64,000 nt of DNA. Source: Pegoplata infirma (Eukaryota > Arthropoda > Insecta > Diptera > Anthomyiidae). The stretch lies in contig OY992536.1 in NCBI GenBank assembly GCA_963921195.1, positions 176,832,995-176,896,994 on the forward strand, written 5' to 3'. Below the pieces are notes generated by a model. It was not told the DNA's origin and searched no databases. It worked only from the letters and a program-made list of their open reading frames with translations. Position numbers and translations under genes: made by a program. Of this stretch, positions 21,367-32,999 are shown piece after piece (positions within the stretch are counted from its first letter, which is position 1; each line of letters starts with the position of its first letter).

Positions 21367-22781
21367 TCAAAAATAACTGTAAAATATATTTAATTAAAAA
21401 AATAATTGTTAAAGTTGAAAAAATTCGTTTTTAACTGGAAAAATTATGTTTTAACTGGAAACTGGATCATACTCAGAATAACTGGAAAATCCAGGCCATT
21501 CCAGGCCGTCTGGCAACCCTAGTGGAGGGTATTCATAGATTCGACCAAGTCGAATATAATTTTTCTACTTGTTTTTTGTAAATTTGTTTTATTTAATCAG
21601 CTTCTACCGGTCCAATGGTGCGTCCGAGGGGGGTCATTAGTGAGACCGACTCCCATTTATTTTTACCTTACAACATATTTTTTAAATATACCTACGCCCT
21701 ATCTCCACTCCCTAAGTAGGCTCCCATACAAAATTACATTTTTATAAAATTTGCTCCAACTGTTATTTGTATGGGAGCCTACTTAGGGAGTGGAGATAGG
21801 GCGTAGGTATGTTTTAAAAAAATGTTGTAGGGTAAAAATAAATGGGGGTCGGTCTCACAAATAACCCCTCTCGGACGCACCATTGGACCTGTAGAAGCTG
21901 ATCAAATAAAACAAATTTACAAAAAATAAAAAAAAAATTTATAAGGACCGCCTTAAAAATTAGAGATAGAGGGTAGGTGTGTTCAGAAAAAATGTTTGGA
22001 CTAAAAAAATATTGTGGGTCGGTCATACATTTTGTTGGTCTAAGGGCACTATTAGGGCAGTTAGAGCGGTTGGAGCAAATTTTAAAAAATGTCGTTTTGT
22101 GTGGGAGCCCCCTTAGAAATTGGAGATAGGGTATTAGTTTTTTCCAAAGAAATGGTAAGACGTAAAAACTGCACCATTGGAGCAGTAGAAATGATTTTAA
22201 GATTGGAAAATCACAATAAAATTTTTTTCAAAAATTTTAAAAAATAGTAATAATCGTTATCCCACGATCCTCCTGGGCAAAAAATTTTAGAATCGGTAGA
22301 AGTTTTACACAAAAAAATTTCAAAAAAATCGAAGAGTACAAACATTTTCAAAAATGAGATTTAAATTTTAAAACTTAAAAATCGCATGCTAGAGCGATTT
22401 TAAGAATTTTTTTGGATTTTTTTTAAAAAAGTAAAAAAAAAACAAAAATTTTGAAAAAAAAATTTTAGTTTGGACTATTATTGAAGAAGTCATGAGGAAA
22501 AGAAGTTTGAGTGAAGAAACAAACTATCAATTTTAAAAAATTCGATATCTTTTGAACGGGTCATCAAAAAAATCTGAAAATTTACCACGAAGGAGTTTTC
22601 GAAGTGTACTAAAAACTGTAAACAAATTGGGAAAATCTAAAAAAAAAAAAATTTCAAAGTGTCCGATTTGACATGGAATGCCCCATATATACTTTATGGG
22701 GTCCTAGACCGATATTTCGATAAGTTACAATCGGAACGACAAACTTATATATACCCTCTATTACTAAGTGGAGGGTATAAA

Positions 22782-24058
22782 AATATTAACAACTTTTACA
22801 TACAGTTTTCCAATATTAAAATTTTTTCTGTTTTGAGGGCTTGGTCCACAAAAAATGAAACTGCCTACATCGCTAGAAGGCGATTTGATAACGCTTTTTT
22901 GATGACAGATTCGTGTTTAGGAGGCTAAAATACTTTAGAAAATGTATTCAAAATGTCTGTGCAAAACCCGTGTTGAGTAGTGTAATAGGAAACAGTTTCA
23001 AATAAAATTGAAAAAAGTGTTGATGTGTGTGCGTGGTTTTGTGTATGTGTAAGTGAAAAATATAATTTCTGTCCAAATAGATGACATTTTATATTTTTTT
23101 TGCGTGTATGGGTGATATTTCGTTGTCATCATCATTGTGTTGATGTTGTTGATGCAATGTTGTATGAATGATATTGGATATTGGTCATCAATTTATTTGT
23201 ACAATAATTGAATGGATTTGATGAGCTTGACACACATACAGAAATACATACACACACACACACATAAATTCAATTGCAATGAAATGTTTACAATTTGATT
23301 GAAAGTGTTTGTATCTGTGAATGTTTATTTTACATGTAAGTACTTGTACACATATACACATGTATATGTACAGATTTGAGTGTGTTGGAGTGCACAATTG
23401 TTTGTATGTAATAATAGTGATATTTTTAATAGGATTTATATATGAATAGAGATTCACTTTGAGTGTGTGTATGTGTAAATAATAATAAAGTGTTATTGTG
23501 TGTATGTATGTTGTTACCGTATGTCATTGATTTTATTACTATTTCAGGCATTATTGTAGTTTTTTTTGTTATTGTATAAGTTATAGTTTTGTATCGTTAT
23601 AGTTATTGTTGTATTTTTTTTTTTATGATTGTGTTTATTTGCTCTTGGTCAATATGAAAACTAGAAGGTACCGTGCAACATGTTTTTGAAGTGATAACAA
23701 TGAAATCTGAAAACTCTTAAATGTTACTTAAAGAAGAGATAATTCAACACACGTAAGTGTTACTAAAACTCAATTTTACTCACGTTATTGTAAGTTAGCG
23801 TGAGTTAAAAAAAATATGGGTGAGCGAGTGTGCGTAAGTAAAATTCTTCAGTGAGTGTGGAAAATTTCTATCGTGAGTGAATGTGAGTCAAAACTCACTC
23901 ACGTGCCCATCTCTAACATAAAGGCTCCAACTACTGCTTTTCAAACTATATGGACTCGGTGTAAACTTGTCGTCATAGCTATTAAAGTCAGTAGATACAG
24001 TGGCCAAAAGTCAACATTGAGATGAATTGAACTATTGTGTTTAATTTATTTCAGACAG
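22782..24058. other. Intronic sequence with microsatellites
   Basis: Short (AC)n runs near 23230..23270 and T/G-rich stretches at 23460..23640. A GTGAGT/ACTCAC-rich segment (23740..23915) ends in GTGCCCATCTCTAAC, which resembles a hAT terminus. Its other end was not convincing. No coding sequence. Confidence 0.35.
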
Positions 24059-24567
24059 CACACAAAAAATTATTATTCATAGTGAGCCAATAAATTTTTT
24101 CATTAGATCAATGATTTTTTCATAACGGCTATTATTTTTTCATAAAATTTACGAACAATAAATAAATTTAAAACAGAAAAATTATTTTCTTAAAAATTAT
24201 TCTATGAGAATATCATAGTTTTAATTAGTAAAGGAAATAATGACCTCGAGCTGGGAAAAACCCTACTCAAAATATAATATTTTAGAGGTCGAGTTAAACA
24301 ATTTTTATTTTTAAATAAAAATTAATCAGAATTTATGAACAATATTATTGTATTTATGAAAATAATCATAAATTTTATGAAGTGTTCTTCGTATCAAACG
24401 AATTCATTAAAAATATAAACATTTTCATTATTCCAATGAAATTTTGCACAAGTTTTATGAAAAAACGCATGCATTCTATGAAAAAAAATCATTGGCTCAC
24501 TTCTAATGAATTGTTCATAGATTGTATAAACATTTTCATAGCTACAATGAACAAAATTTTTTCAGTG
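24059..24567. mobile_element. CACACAAAAAATT MITE with AG flanks
   Basis: Starts CACACAAAAAATTATTATTC and ends ACAAAATTTTTTCAGTG. The dinucleotide AG flanks both sides (24057..24058, 24568..24569). TTCATAAT/ATTATGAA motifs fill the interior. It is related to the pair at 40030 and 40370. Confidence 0.5.
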
Positions 24568-25219
24568 AGGTTTAAAATGTTTCCCCCTAAAGTGCAATTT
24601 TGTCCAAAATTGTTAAAAAAAAAAACGGTAAATTTTTTTTTTGAAGTCAACAATCGTTTATTACATTGCTACTACGGGACACCCTAATACACAGACATAT
24701 AAATGTATAAATGTGCATGTGTATTGCACATTCACTTACACTCATCCATAACAATCCAATTAACCGTATCGAGGGTATTTACTATGATTTTATGCTATTT
24801 ACCATACAATTCATGAACAATTTTTTTTATCGCGTCCATATTGTTTTTTTAACACTCAAAGTTGTAAATTTATCATGACATTTTAAAATTAAGTCAATGT
24901 TAAATTTAACTTTAGAAAACATACTGCAAAAAATGCCTGCGAATTTTGTACTCTTGACCAAAACATTAAATCATGATAATGTTTGCGGAAGATTTGGGTG
25001 TACTTGCCAAAGCTAAGCTTTTTTTAGAAAATATAATGTTATATTGCTTTGCTATTTCATGCAAAACGAATTGAAATATCAGTCGAGAACCCCATTAAAA
25101 AACCAAAAGAGCTGTACATTTCGTAAGTGCGTGCAAAAATAAGTGCAAACAACTGTTTTTACATTTTGGAGAGTATAAAAAAATCGGCACCAAATAATAT
25201 ACCACACTCACTTGTTTTA
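24568..25219. other. Unassigned intronic sequence
   Basis: AT-rich. No coding frame or repeat family recognised. Confidence 0.3.
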
Positions 25220-25249
25220 TGTGCATTTGTTAAACAAATGGAAATTTTT

Positions 25250-25975
25250 TATGCGAAAAGCTTAGACTTGGTAAAAAAGTAGTTTTGGTACAAAAAAAAT
25301 TTTTTTTTTTACGAAAAACAAAATTATGTTTAAAAAAAATTTAATGAACCCAAAATTTTTGGTGAAAAAAAATTTAGATGAAAAAAAGTTTTTTGATGAA
25401 TTTTTTTGATGAAGAAAATTTTTTGATGTATGAAAAAAAAATTTTTTGATGAGAAAAAAATTGATAATAAAAAATTCGATAAAAAAATTTGATAAAAAAA
25501 ATTATAACAAAAAACATGATTAAAAAAATTTAAAAAAATTTATGAAAAAAAATTTTGATGAAAAAAAAAATTTGATAAAAAAAAAATTAATGAAAGAAAA
25601 ATGATGAAAAAAAAAATTTGATGAAAAAACAAAAAAATTTATAAAAAAAAAAAATTTGATGAAAAAAAAAAAATTATGAAAAAAAAAATATGAAAAAAAA
25701 AATTGATAAAAAAAAAATTTGATAAAAAAAAATTGACAAAAAAAATTATGAAAAAAAAAAAAAAATTTATGAAAAAGAAATTAATGAAAAAAAAAGTTTG
25801 ATAAAAAAAAAAAATATGAAAAAAAAAAAAATTTGATGGAAAAAAAAATTTGATGGAAAAAAAAATTTATGAAAAAAAAAAAAAATTTGATGAAAAAAAA
25901 AATTGATAAAAAAAAATTGATAAAAAAAAATTGATGAAAAAAAAAATTTATGAAAAAAATTATTTTTTTTTGTTG
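25250..25975. repeat. A-rich degenerate tandem repeat
   Basis: About 50 degenerate copies of a short GATGAAAAAAAAATTT / GATAAAAAAAATT motif in one orientation. The unit length drifts between about 12 and 20 bp. Confidence 0.75.
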
Positions 25976-26147
25976 AAAAATAATTATGTTAATTTTTATT
26001 CATCAGCTGGTAAAAACGGGTTTACTCACCACGTGGTGAATTATTATCCAAGTTACAAACCCAAGTTAAAAAATTATTAAAATTTTTGGTATTAAGAAAA
26101 TGGAAATAGTAATTCTTGTTTTCTTTTTTGTTAATTGTTAGCTTATA

Positions 26148-27197
26148 CAGGGTGATTCAGTCACGACCCGCCGAATTTTACCAGCGTATTCCTTGGCTCA
26201 TTTCATGAAAATATTTATATCCATTACGACCATCCCCCGAAAATGCATGTGTGCGAAATGGCAGCGGTTTGAAAATTTTCGAATTAGTAGTTGGAGGGTA
26301 GTAGGGTAAAATTGATAACTTCTGAACCTGTGGTCCGATTTTTTGTTTTTGGGCTTGTTGGAAAGTTCATTAAGAGACCTTTCAGATTCAATAACAAAAA
26401 AATTTAAATAAAGTGAAATCGTTGAGATACAGAGCTTTTAAAAATAAAATTTGAAAAAAAAGACATACAAATTTGCACATAACCTCAATTTATTCAGCCA
26501 GATGGCAGGTAACTTATATTTTTTTTCTCTCTTAAAAGATAGCCCTGCGTCTTACCTTTCCAAAATGCCCTAAAACAACCCCAGAGATCTTTCTGTTCTA
26601 AAGTTATGACCATTTGACTGAAATCCAAACAATTTTTTTTTGGGTTTGGAGGCGAAATAACAGCACACATTTGTTTGTTTTTGTAAATTAACAAGTTTAA
26701 GATTTTATTTTATTAAAATTTTTGGAAGGCAAATGGTCATAACTTTGGAACGGTAAGACCTCTGGGCTTCTTTTAGGGCATTTTGGAAAGGTAAGACGTA
26801 GGGCTATCTTTTAAGAGAGAAAAAAATATAAGTTACCTGCCATCTGGCTGAATAAATTGAGGTTATGTGCAAATTTGTATGTCTTTTTTTTCAAATTTTA
26901 TTTTTAAAAGCTCTGTATCTCAACGATTTCACTTTATTTAAATTTTTTTGTTATTGAATCTGAAAGGTTTCCTAATGAACTTTCCAACAAGCCCAAAAAC
27001 AAAAAATCGGACCACAGGTTCAGAAGTTATCAATTTTACCCTACTACCCTCTAACTACTAATCCGAAAATTTTCAAACCGCTGCCATTTCGCACACATGC
27101 ATTTTCTGGGGATGGTCGTAATGGATATAAATATTTTCATGAAATGAGCCAAGGAATACGCTGGTAAAATTCGGCGGGTCGTGACTGAATCACCCTG
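26148..27197. mobile_element. CAGGGTGATTCAGTCACG foldback element, TA flanks
   Basis: Nearly perfect inverted arms of about 490 bp (26148..about 26640 and about 26725..27197). Both start CAGGGTGATTCAGTCACGAC, with TA outside each end. It is non-coding. The TA duplication and CAGGGTG end suggest a mariner-type origin. Confidence 0.7.
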
Positions 27198-27299
27198 TAT
27201 AGTCAAACTGCGGTGGCGTCCTGTAACTTTTTTAAAATTAGACACCAGCCTAAAAACATTATCATGTTAAAATGTCTTTTGAATTAGAAGCAAATTACG

Positions 27300-29030
27300 A
27301 TATTGTTTTTTAAAAGTAGAGTTCTTGGATTTTGAGACTTTTTTCGTATAGAAAAATTTTCAGATGCTGAGACATTTTTCCCGTATAAAAAAATTTTCAT
27401 ATGCTGAGACATTTTTGCTGTGAAAAAAAATCCAAGATTTTAAAACATTTTTCTATATAGAAAAATTCTTAGTTTGTTCTCATCGAAAAATTCTCAGAGA
27501 TATATTTTTTACAGAAAATTCTCAGAATCTAAGAAATTTTTTAGAATCTGAAGATTTTTCTATACGAAAAATTGTATCAGAATCTGAGAAAAATTCTCAG
27601 ATGTTGAGACATTTTCAGGTATAAACAAATTACGAGCTTTTTTGTAATTTTACAAGCTTTTTACCAATAAAATTGTAAATTTACAACTTTTTGGCGCAAT
27701 AAAACTTACAAGGAATTCTCGTAAATTTACTAGATTTTTTTGTAAAAAACCTTCTAAATTTGTAAAATTACAAAAAAAAAAGTAAAACTACAAAAAAAAT
27801 TTAAATTTCGATAGAAAATTTGTTGATAAAAAACAAGGAAAAGTGTTAAATACTGGTAAAATGGGATTACGAGACTTTCTCTAGTAATTTGACAAGTTTA
27901 GAAAGAATCTAAAAATTCTCAGATGTTGAAACATTTTTTCGTATCAAAAAAAATCAGATTTTAAGTGCAAAAAAATCTCAAATTTGTAGAGATTTTTCAC
28001 GTATCGAAAAATTCTTTCAAGGGAAGTATCTTATAAACCGATTTGTCTGAAATGTAAAATATATAAAAGAGACGATTTAAGGTTAAAAATTTAAAGGTTT
28101 AGTTTAAAAATTTCGTTGTCCCTTTATAAAACAATGTGGAACTTCGGGAAAATTTTGATAGCTCCCGAAATAACAGAAATATCGTCTAGAGCAAAAATAC
28201 GTGTCGACTTAAATTTAATAAAAATTATTTCGTATTCATATGGATATACTTAGTAGGTATATATCTTCACATAAATACCCCTCAAAATTAACACATTTTC
28301 ATGAAAAAAATATTTGACGAAGCCAAATTTTTACAAGGTTATGCCACCGTTGGATAGAAAGAAATGGCTGAAAAATAAAAAAAAAAAACATTTTCACCAT
28401 TTTTTACCCATTTTTTTGAACCCTTAAATCCCCGATATGGCCGATTAACCGAGAAACCCCAACTTTAGAATTGTCTCATGCAAATCGGTTCATAAGGGTT
28501 TAGATTTCTATATAGAAAAATTCTCAGATTCTGACACATTTTTTTTCATAAGAAAATTCTTATATTCTGAGACATATTTTCTCACGAAAAATTCTCAGAT
28601 TCTGACACATTTTTTAATAGAAAAATACTTGGATCCCGAGAAATTTTTCCGTATAGAAAAATTTTGCGACATAGTTTACATAGAAAAATTCTTAGATTTT
28701 GAGAAATTTTTTTGAATAGAAAAATTCTCAAATTCTTAAACACTTTTCCGTATACAAAAATTCTCAGATTCTGAGACATTTATCAGTGGTTTTAATTTTT
28801 TTTTTTTTTTTGTATTTAAAAATTCTCATATTTTGAGATATTTTTCCGTATAAAAAATTCCACATTTTGATAGACTTTTTCCGTATAAAAAAATTCTTAG
28901 ATTTTGAGAAATTTTTCTGTATAGAAAATTTCCAGAATCTGAGTCATCATTCCTCAAAGAATAATTCTCAGATTTTGATCATTTTTTCGTACAGAAAAAT
29001 TCTCAAATTCTGAAACATTTTTTCTCATTT
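27300..29030. repeat. 36-bp satellite block, interrupted
   Basis: Diverged copies of a unit containing CTCAGATTCTGAGACATTTT and CCGTATAGAAAAATT. Interrupted by a degraded MITE (27625..27895) and by unassigned sequence at about 28030..28500. Confidence 0.7.
27625..27895. mobile_element. Degraded MITE related to 48455..49176
   Basis: Shares the AATTTTACAAGCTTTTTACC type interior, and an AACAAGGAAAA..GGGATTAC block near its end, with the MITE at 48455..49176. The CACTCAAA termini are lost. Confidence 0.45.
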
Positions 29031-29246
29031 ACTCAATATATTTTGTAGGCAAAAATAAATGAAAAACACACTTAAAACCAGTGAATAAACAATTGAAAAC
29101 CATTCCAGTAATTATTCTTTTGTTTTAACAAACATCAACATTTATTTTTTACTGTTGACAAAATTTTCTAAAATAAATAACAAAAAACATTAAAAAGTTA
29201 CGTTTTTTTTCATTCTTTTTTACCAACAAATTCGAAAAAAATATTA

Positions 29247-29842
29247 CACTCAAAAAAAAAACTGTAAAGTTAGCAAAAAATTTAGTTCAATTTAACTAAA
29301 AAACACCTGATTTTGAACCTACTAAATTTCTAGTTAATTTAACAAAAAATATTTAGTTAACTTTTCGTAGAATGAATGTAGCAAAAAAACGTAATTTTTA
29401 CTAAAAATTCAGCTGAAAATTTCGTAACATTTTTTATTAGTTGAATTCAGCTAAACTTTTTGTAAAAAATTTTAAGTTTGTTAAATATTGGTTTTAAACA
29501 CTAACACTTCACTTATTTTTTCTTATTTTTTTCACAGCATTAAGTTCAGCTTAAGAAGGACTTATGAGATTTGCATAGGAGGCTACACAAAAAATGTTTA
29601 AAATTTTTCACTTGATGTTACAAAAAATCAGCAAATTAATTAGTAAAAATTCGTAAACTCAGTTTTAAAGACAACAAAAAAATTAATTCAAAATTTGTAC
29701 AAAACTAGTATTTTTGTAAATTGAACTTAACTAAAAAAAGTAGTTAAAACGCTGATTTTAACTAAAAATTTGCTAAAAAGCCAGTAAACTCGAGTTAACA
29801 AAAAACAATTTTGTTAACTTTACAATTTTATTTTTTTGAGTG
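29247..29842. mobile_element. TA-flanked CACTCAAAAAAA MITE, 596 bp
   Basis: TIRs CACTCAAAAAAA, with TA at 29245..29246 and 29843..29844. It is the same family as 61281..62075. It shares an internal block (inverse of GAGATTTGCATAGGAGGC, about 29567..29584) with the H1-bearing MITE at 6365..7668. Confidence 0.75.
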
Positions 29843-29887
29843 TAAAAATTTATGATAGTTCTGTTATTTTTACCAAAAAATTCCCAA

Positions 29888-29940
29888 AAAAAATAACCTA
29901 CGAAAACATTAAAAATTAATGATTTCGTAGGTTATTTTTT
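29888..29940. repeat. Perfect 18-bp-stem hairpin
   Basis: AAAAAATAACCTACGAAA at 29888..29905 is repeated exactly inverted at 29923..29940 with a 17-nt loop. Confidence 0.8.
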
Positions 29941-29985
29941 ACAATTTTCTATTGAAATATTTTTTTAAAAATTTCTAATAAAATT

Positions 29986-30047
29986 TTTGGGGAATCGATC
30001 CCGCAATCAACTACATTCTGGCCAGACACTCTACCCATCGTGCCAAA
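29986..30047 (-). ncRNA. tRNA-like segment with A- and B-box motifs (SINE head or tRNA relic)
   Basis: On the minus strand, TGGGTAGAGTG (A-box-like) is followed about 25 nt later by GGATCGATTCC, one base from the canonical B box GGTTCGATTCC. TTTGG and CCAAA at the ends could pair like an acceptor stem. At 62 nt it is short for a tRNA and the anticodon arm is unclear. A tRNA-derived SINE relic is more likely than a working gene. Confidence 0.4.
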
Positions 30048-30308
30048 GTCACTTGATACAAACATGTTTTTATATTTCTATAAATAATTTTTTGGTTTTT
30101 TTTTTCTTCAAAAAAATAATCTACTTGTGTAGGTAAAAACTAATGATATCTCATTAAAAAATACCAACAAATTAAAAAAAAATTACTTACACAAATCATT
30201 AAAAATTTAAAGAATAATCAGTAGTTTTTACTTACAGAACAAAAATTTTACAGAAACGTAAAATTTTTAAAATAAACTACAAACAGTTAATGCCATAATT
30301 TTTTAAGT

Positions 30309-31560
30309 GTAGAAAAAATCTTAGATTCTGAGACATTTTTCCGTATAGAAAAGTTCTCCGACTCTGAGACATGTTTCCGTATAGAAAAATTCTGAGATAT
30401 TTTTCTGGCTAGAAAAGTTCTTAGATTTTGAGAAATTTATCCGCCTAGAAAAGTTTTTCTGAAGATTCTGAGATATTTTTCTGTATACAAAAATTCTCAG
30501 ATTCTGAGACATTTTTCCATATAAAAAAATTCTCAGATTCTGAGACATTTTTCCATATAAAAAAAAATCTCAGATTCTGAGACATTTTTCTGTTTCAAAT
30601 AATTCTCAGATTCTGAGACATTTTTCTGTATAGAAAAATTCTCAGTTTCTGAGAAATTTTTCTGTATAAAAAAATATCCGATTCTGAGACATTTTTCTGT
30701 ATAGAAAAATTCTCAACTTCTGAGAAATTATTTCTTATAGAAAAATTCTCAGGCTCTGAGACATCTTTCGGTATAGAAAAATTCTAAGATTCTGAGACAT
30801 TTTTCCGTATAGAAAAATTCTCAGATTCTGAGACATTTTTCCGTATAGAAAAATTTTCAGGCTCTGAGACATCTTTCAGTAAAGAAAAATTCTCAGATTC
30901 TGAGACATTTTTCCGTATAGAAAAATTTTCAGATTCTGAGACATTTTTCCGTATAGAAAAATTTTCAGATTTTGAGACATTTTTTCGTATAGAAAAATTT
31001 TTAGATTTTGAGACATTTTTTCGTTTAGAAAAATTCATAGATTCTGAGACATTTTTCCGCATAGAAAAATTCTCAGAATCTGAGTAATTTTTCTGTTAAG
31101 AACAATTCTTAGAAAAGTTCTGAAATTCTCGAATTTTAAGACATTTTTCCGTATATAAAAGTTCTCAGATTCTCAGACAGATATTTTCAGATTCTGACAC
31201 ATTTTTTCGTATAGAAAAGTTCTTAGATTCTGAGACATTTTTTCGTATAGAAAAACTTTTCTGTTAGGAACAATTCTCAGAAAAGTTTTCAAATTCTCAG
31301 AGTTTATAAAAATTCTTAGATTCTCAGATATTTTACCGTATCGAAAAATTCTCAGATTCTGAGAGATTTTTTCAGTACAGAAAAATTCTCATGCTCTGAG
31401 ACATCTTTTAGTATAGAAAAATTCTCAGATTCTTAGAAATTTTTCGTATAGAAAAATTTTCAGATTCTGAGATATTTTTTCGTATAGAAAAATTTTCAGA
31501 TTCTGAGAAATTTTTCCGTATAGAAAAATTCTAAACGTAGGAAAATGTCTCAGAACTTTT
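30309..31560. repeat. 36-bp satellite block (best preserved)
   Basis: About 33 tandem copies. The period is exactly 36 bp around 30880..31080. Each unit has the palindrome CTCAGATTCTGAG and a TCCGTATAGAAAAATT half. Because 36 is divisible by 3, it stays open in several frames (for example a repeating RKNVSESENFSI on the minus strand), but there is no other sign of coding. Confidence 0.85.
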
Positions 31561-32999
31561 CTGATAGCAAAAAATTTTAAAATTTTAAGATATTTTATTA
31601 ATTGAAATTTTTTTATATCTGATGCACTCTTTTTTTTAATATTTTCGCCCCACTTTACAATATTTAATGTTAAATAACATGGAAAAACGATATACTAATT
31701 TTTATTAAATATTTATCTAAACATAAAGAATAATGTCGAACAATACAATTTCCGTTTCCCTGCAGTTTTTTTTTTCTGTTATTGTATCTCTTTGCTGAAA
31801 AAAAGGAAGAAATACTTGTTACATTTCCGTTCTAATAAGAGGAAGACATGGTGTGTATAAGGTAGAATTACCGTGCGTTATATCGTTATACAGGTATGAA
31901 TGGATTATATGAATGTTTAAGAATGTATGTAATACAGGAGTTGTTTTTGTTGTTTTTGTTTATTATTATGTTAGTAAAGGGAGGGGGTATAATAAAATTG
32001 AGGTGTTGCTACTGTAATATATAATACTACTCCGCTACTTTGGCATATACATTACTTACTCCATACTACTACAACTTGCACTGTAAGTATTTTTACTTTT
32101 TTTGCGTTGCGGTTATAAACCCAGCAAAAGTTTTGATTAGAAAGATTTGATAAATTCAATTTCAATTCTTATTTTTTGATTCGAAATCGATTTGCCACCA
32201 TGATTTTCGGACTTTTTTAATTTTTTTTTTAATTCGTTGCTCTTTTTAGAATATCGATTAAAAATTTTTAATTTTTTATCAATGTGGATAGTATTTCCGT
32301 CTTCATATAGTTTAAAGTCTTGCAAATTTACATTTTGCACTTTTGCACATGATAAACATTTCTATTGTTATTTAAAAAAAAAACTTATATCATCCTCTTC
32401 TCAAAAATCTTGCTGTGCAATTCTGTGTATAAATTGTCTGTCTGAATTTATGTGGTATGATTGTTGTTCATGTTGTTTTTTTTTTTTTATTTTCTTGGTT
32501 TTCTAACTACATTTTCTGGTTCTGGGTGCAACATCATCATCATACATACAAAAAAAGAAATGAGCAACATTTACTAAAGAACGTACATGTTATTACTTGT
32601 TTGTTGTTTGTGCGTAAAGTACTCGCACAAACATACAATAATACATACATACATATTTACAATAATTTATATAATGCCTTTTAACGTTTCCGTTTCCTTC
32701 AATATGATTTTAAATAAATGTACGTATACGTAAAAGATAACAAAGGTATAATATACAACGTGTTGTTGCAAACAACAAAAAAATATATTTAAAAGGAATG
32801 ACTGTGCTTGGATAAGCAAATCGATAGTAATATATTTAAAGGCGTAGAGGAGATATCTATAGGGAAAATGAGTCGGAATTTGTTTATTTTTCTATAAAAA
32901 AATAAATACATTTTTAAATAATTTTTGATAAAAAAAAAAAAAAAAATTTAGTAGAATAAGAATTTGCACGGACACTTAAGTAAAATTTTTTTGCCATAG
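31561..32999. other. Probable unique intronic sequence
   Basis: No coding exon or repeat family recognised. A CCCAGCAAAAG motif at 32119 resembles the end of the 5571..9150 element, but no partner end was found. Confidence 0.4.

Larger units (their letters stand above)
20764..21521. mobile_element. hAT-like element with transposase fragments, 8-bp TSD
   Basis: Termini TAGGGTTGCCAGA / inverse GTCTGGCAACCCTA. The 8-bp TSD GTGGAGGG lies at 20756..20763 and 21522..21529. The neighbouring DINE copies show the uninterrupted site. The interior has repeated AACTGGA motifs at both ends, and remnants of a transposase in two orientations. Confidence 0.75.
19653..21571 (+). mobile_element. DINE/INE-1-like repeat, second of a head-to-tail pair, split by a hAT
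   Basis: Same layout as its neighbour, with the microsatellite at about 19790..19835 and the ACACTCAAAAAA array at about 20510..20670. A hAT element occupies 20764..21521, just before the terminal hairpin. Confidence 0.7.
17780..22685. mobile_element. TGGGGCATTCC foldback (palindromic) element, broken by two DINEs
   Basis: The left arm (17780..18570) starts TGGGGCATTCCATGTCAAAT. It resumes at about 21572, turns at about 21745, and the right arm ends GGAATGCCCCA at 22685. It is the same family as 36477..38427. It flanks and contains no recognisable gene. Confidence 0.7.
16664..22781 (-). mobile_element. DINE/INE-1-like Helentron repeat, interrupted host copy
   Basis: The end with AACAAGTAGAAAAG and the ATTCGACTTGGCCGAAT hairpin is at 16664. 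The other end (ACTAAGTGGAGGGTATAAAA) is at 22781. Its body is split by the CCCGAG element (16956..17644) and the foldback (17780..22685). About 250 bp of the usual DINE core is missing at the foldback junction. Confidence 0.6.
29033..30308. mobile_element. Diverged TIR element hosting a MITE and a tRNA-like segment
   Basis: The left end (TACTCAATATATTTTGTAGG) and the inverse right end (TACACTTAAAAAATTATGGC) are similar and lie at the borders with the 36-bp satellite. The TSD is probably TA. It contains the MITE 29247..29842, a strong hairpin and a tRNA-like stretch. Confidence 0.4.

Noticed and set aside
23740..23915. GTGAGT/ACTCAC-rich segment as a complete hAT element
   Set aside because: The right edge resembles a hAT terminus, but the left edge matches poorly and no 8-bp duplication is visible.
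30784..31062. Minus-strand frame of 12-residue repeats (RKNVSESENFSI)
   Set aside because: A by-product of a 36-bp satellite, whose unit length is a multiple of three. Neighbouring units break the frame, and other frames are equally open.
32119..32200. CCCAGCAAAA motif as the end of a second CCCAGCA element
   Set aside because: No matching inverse end or TSD could be found nearby. A 10-bp match alone is weak in this composition.
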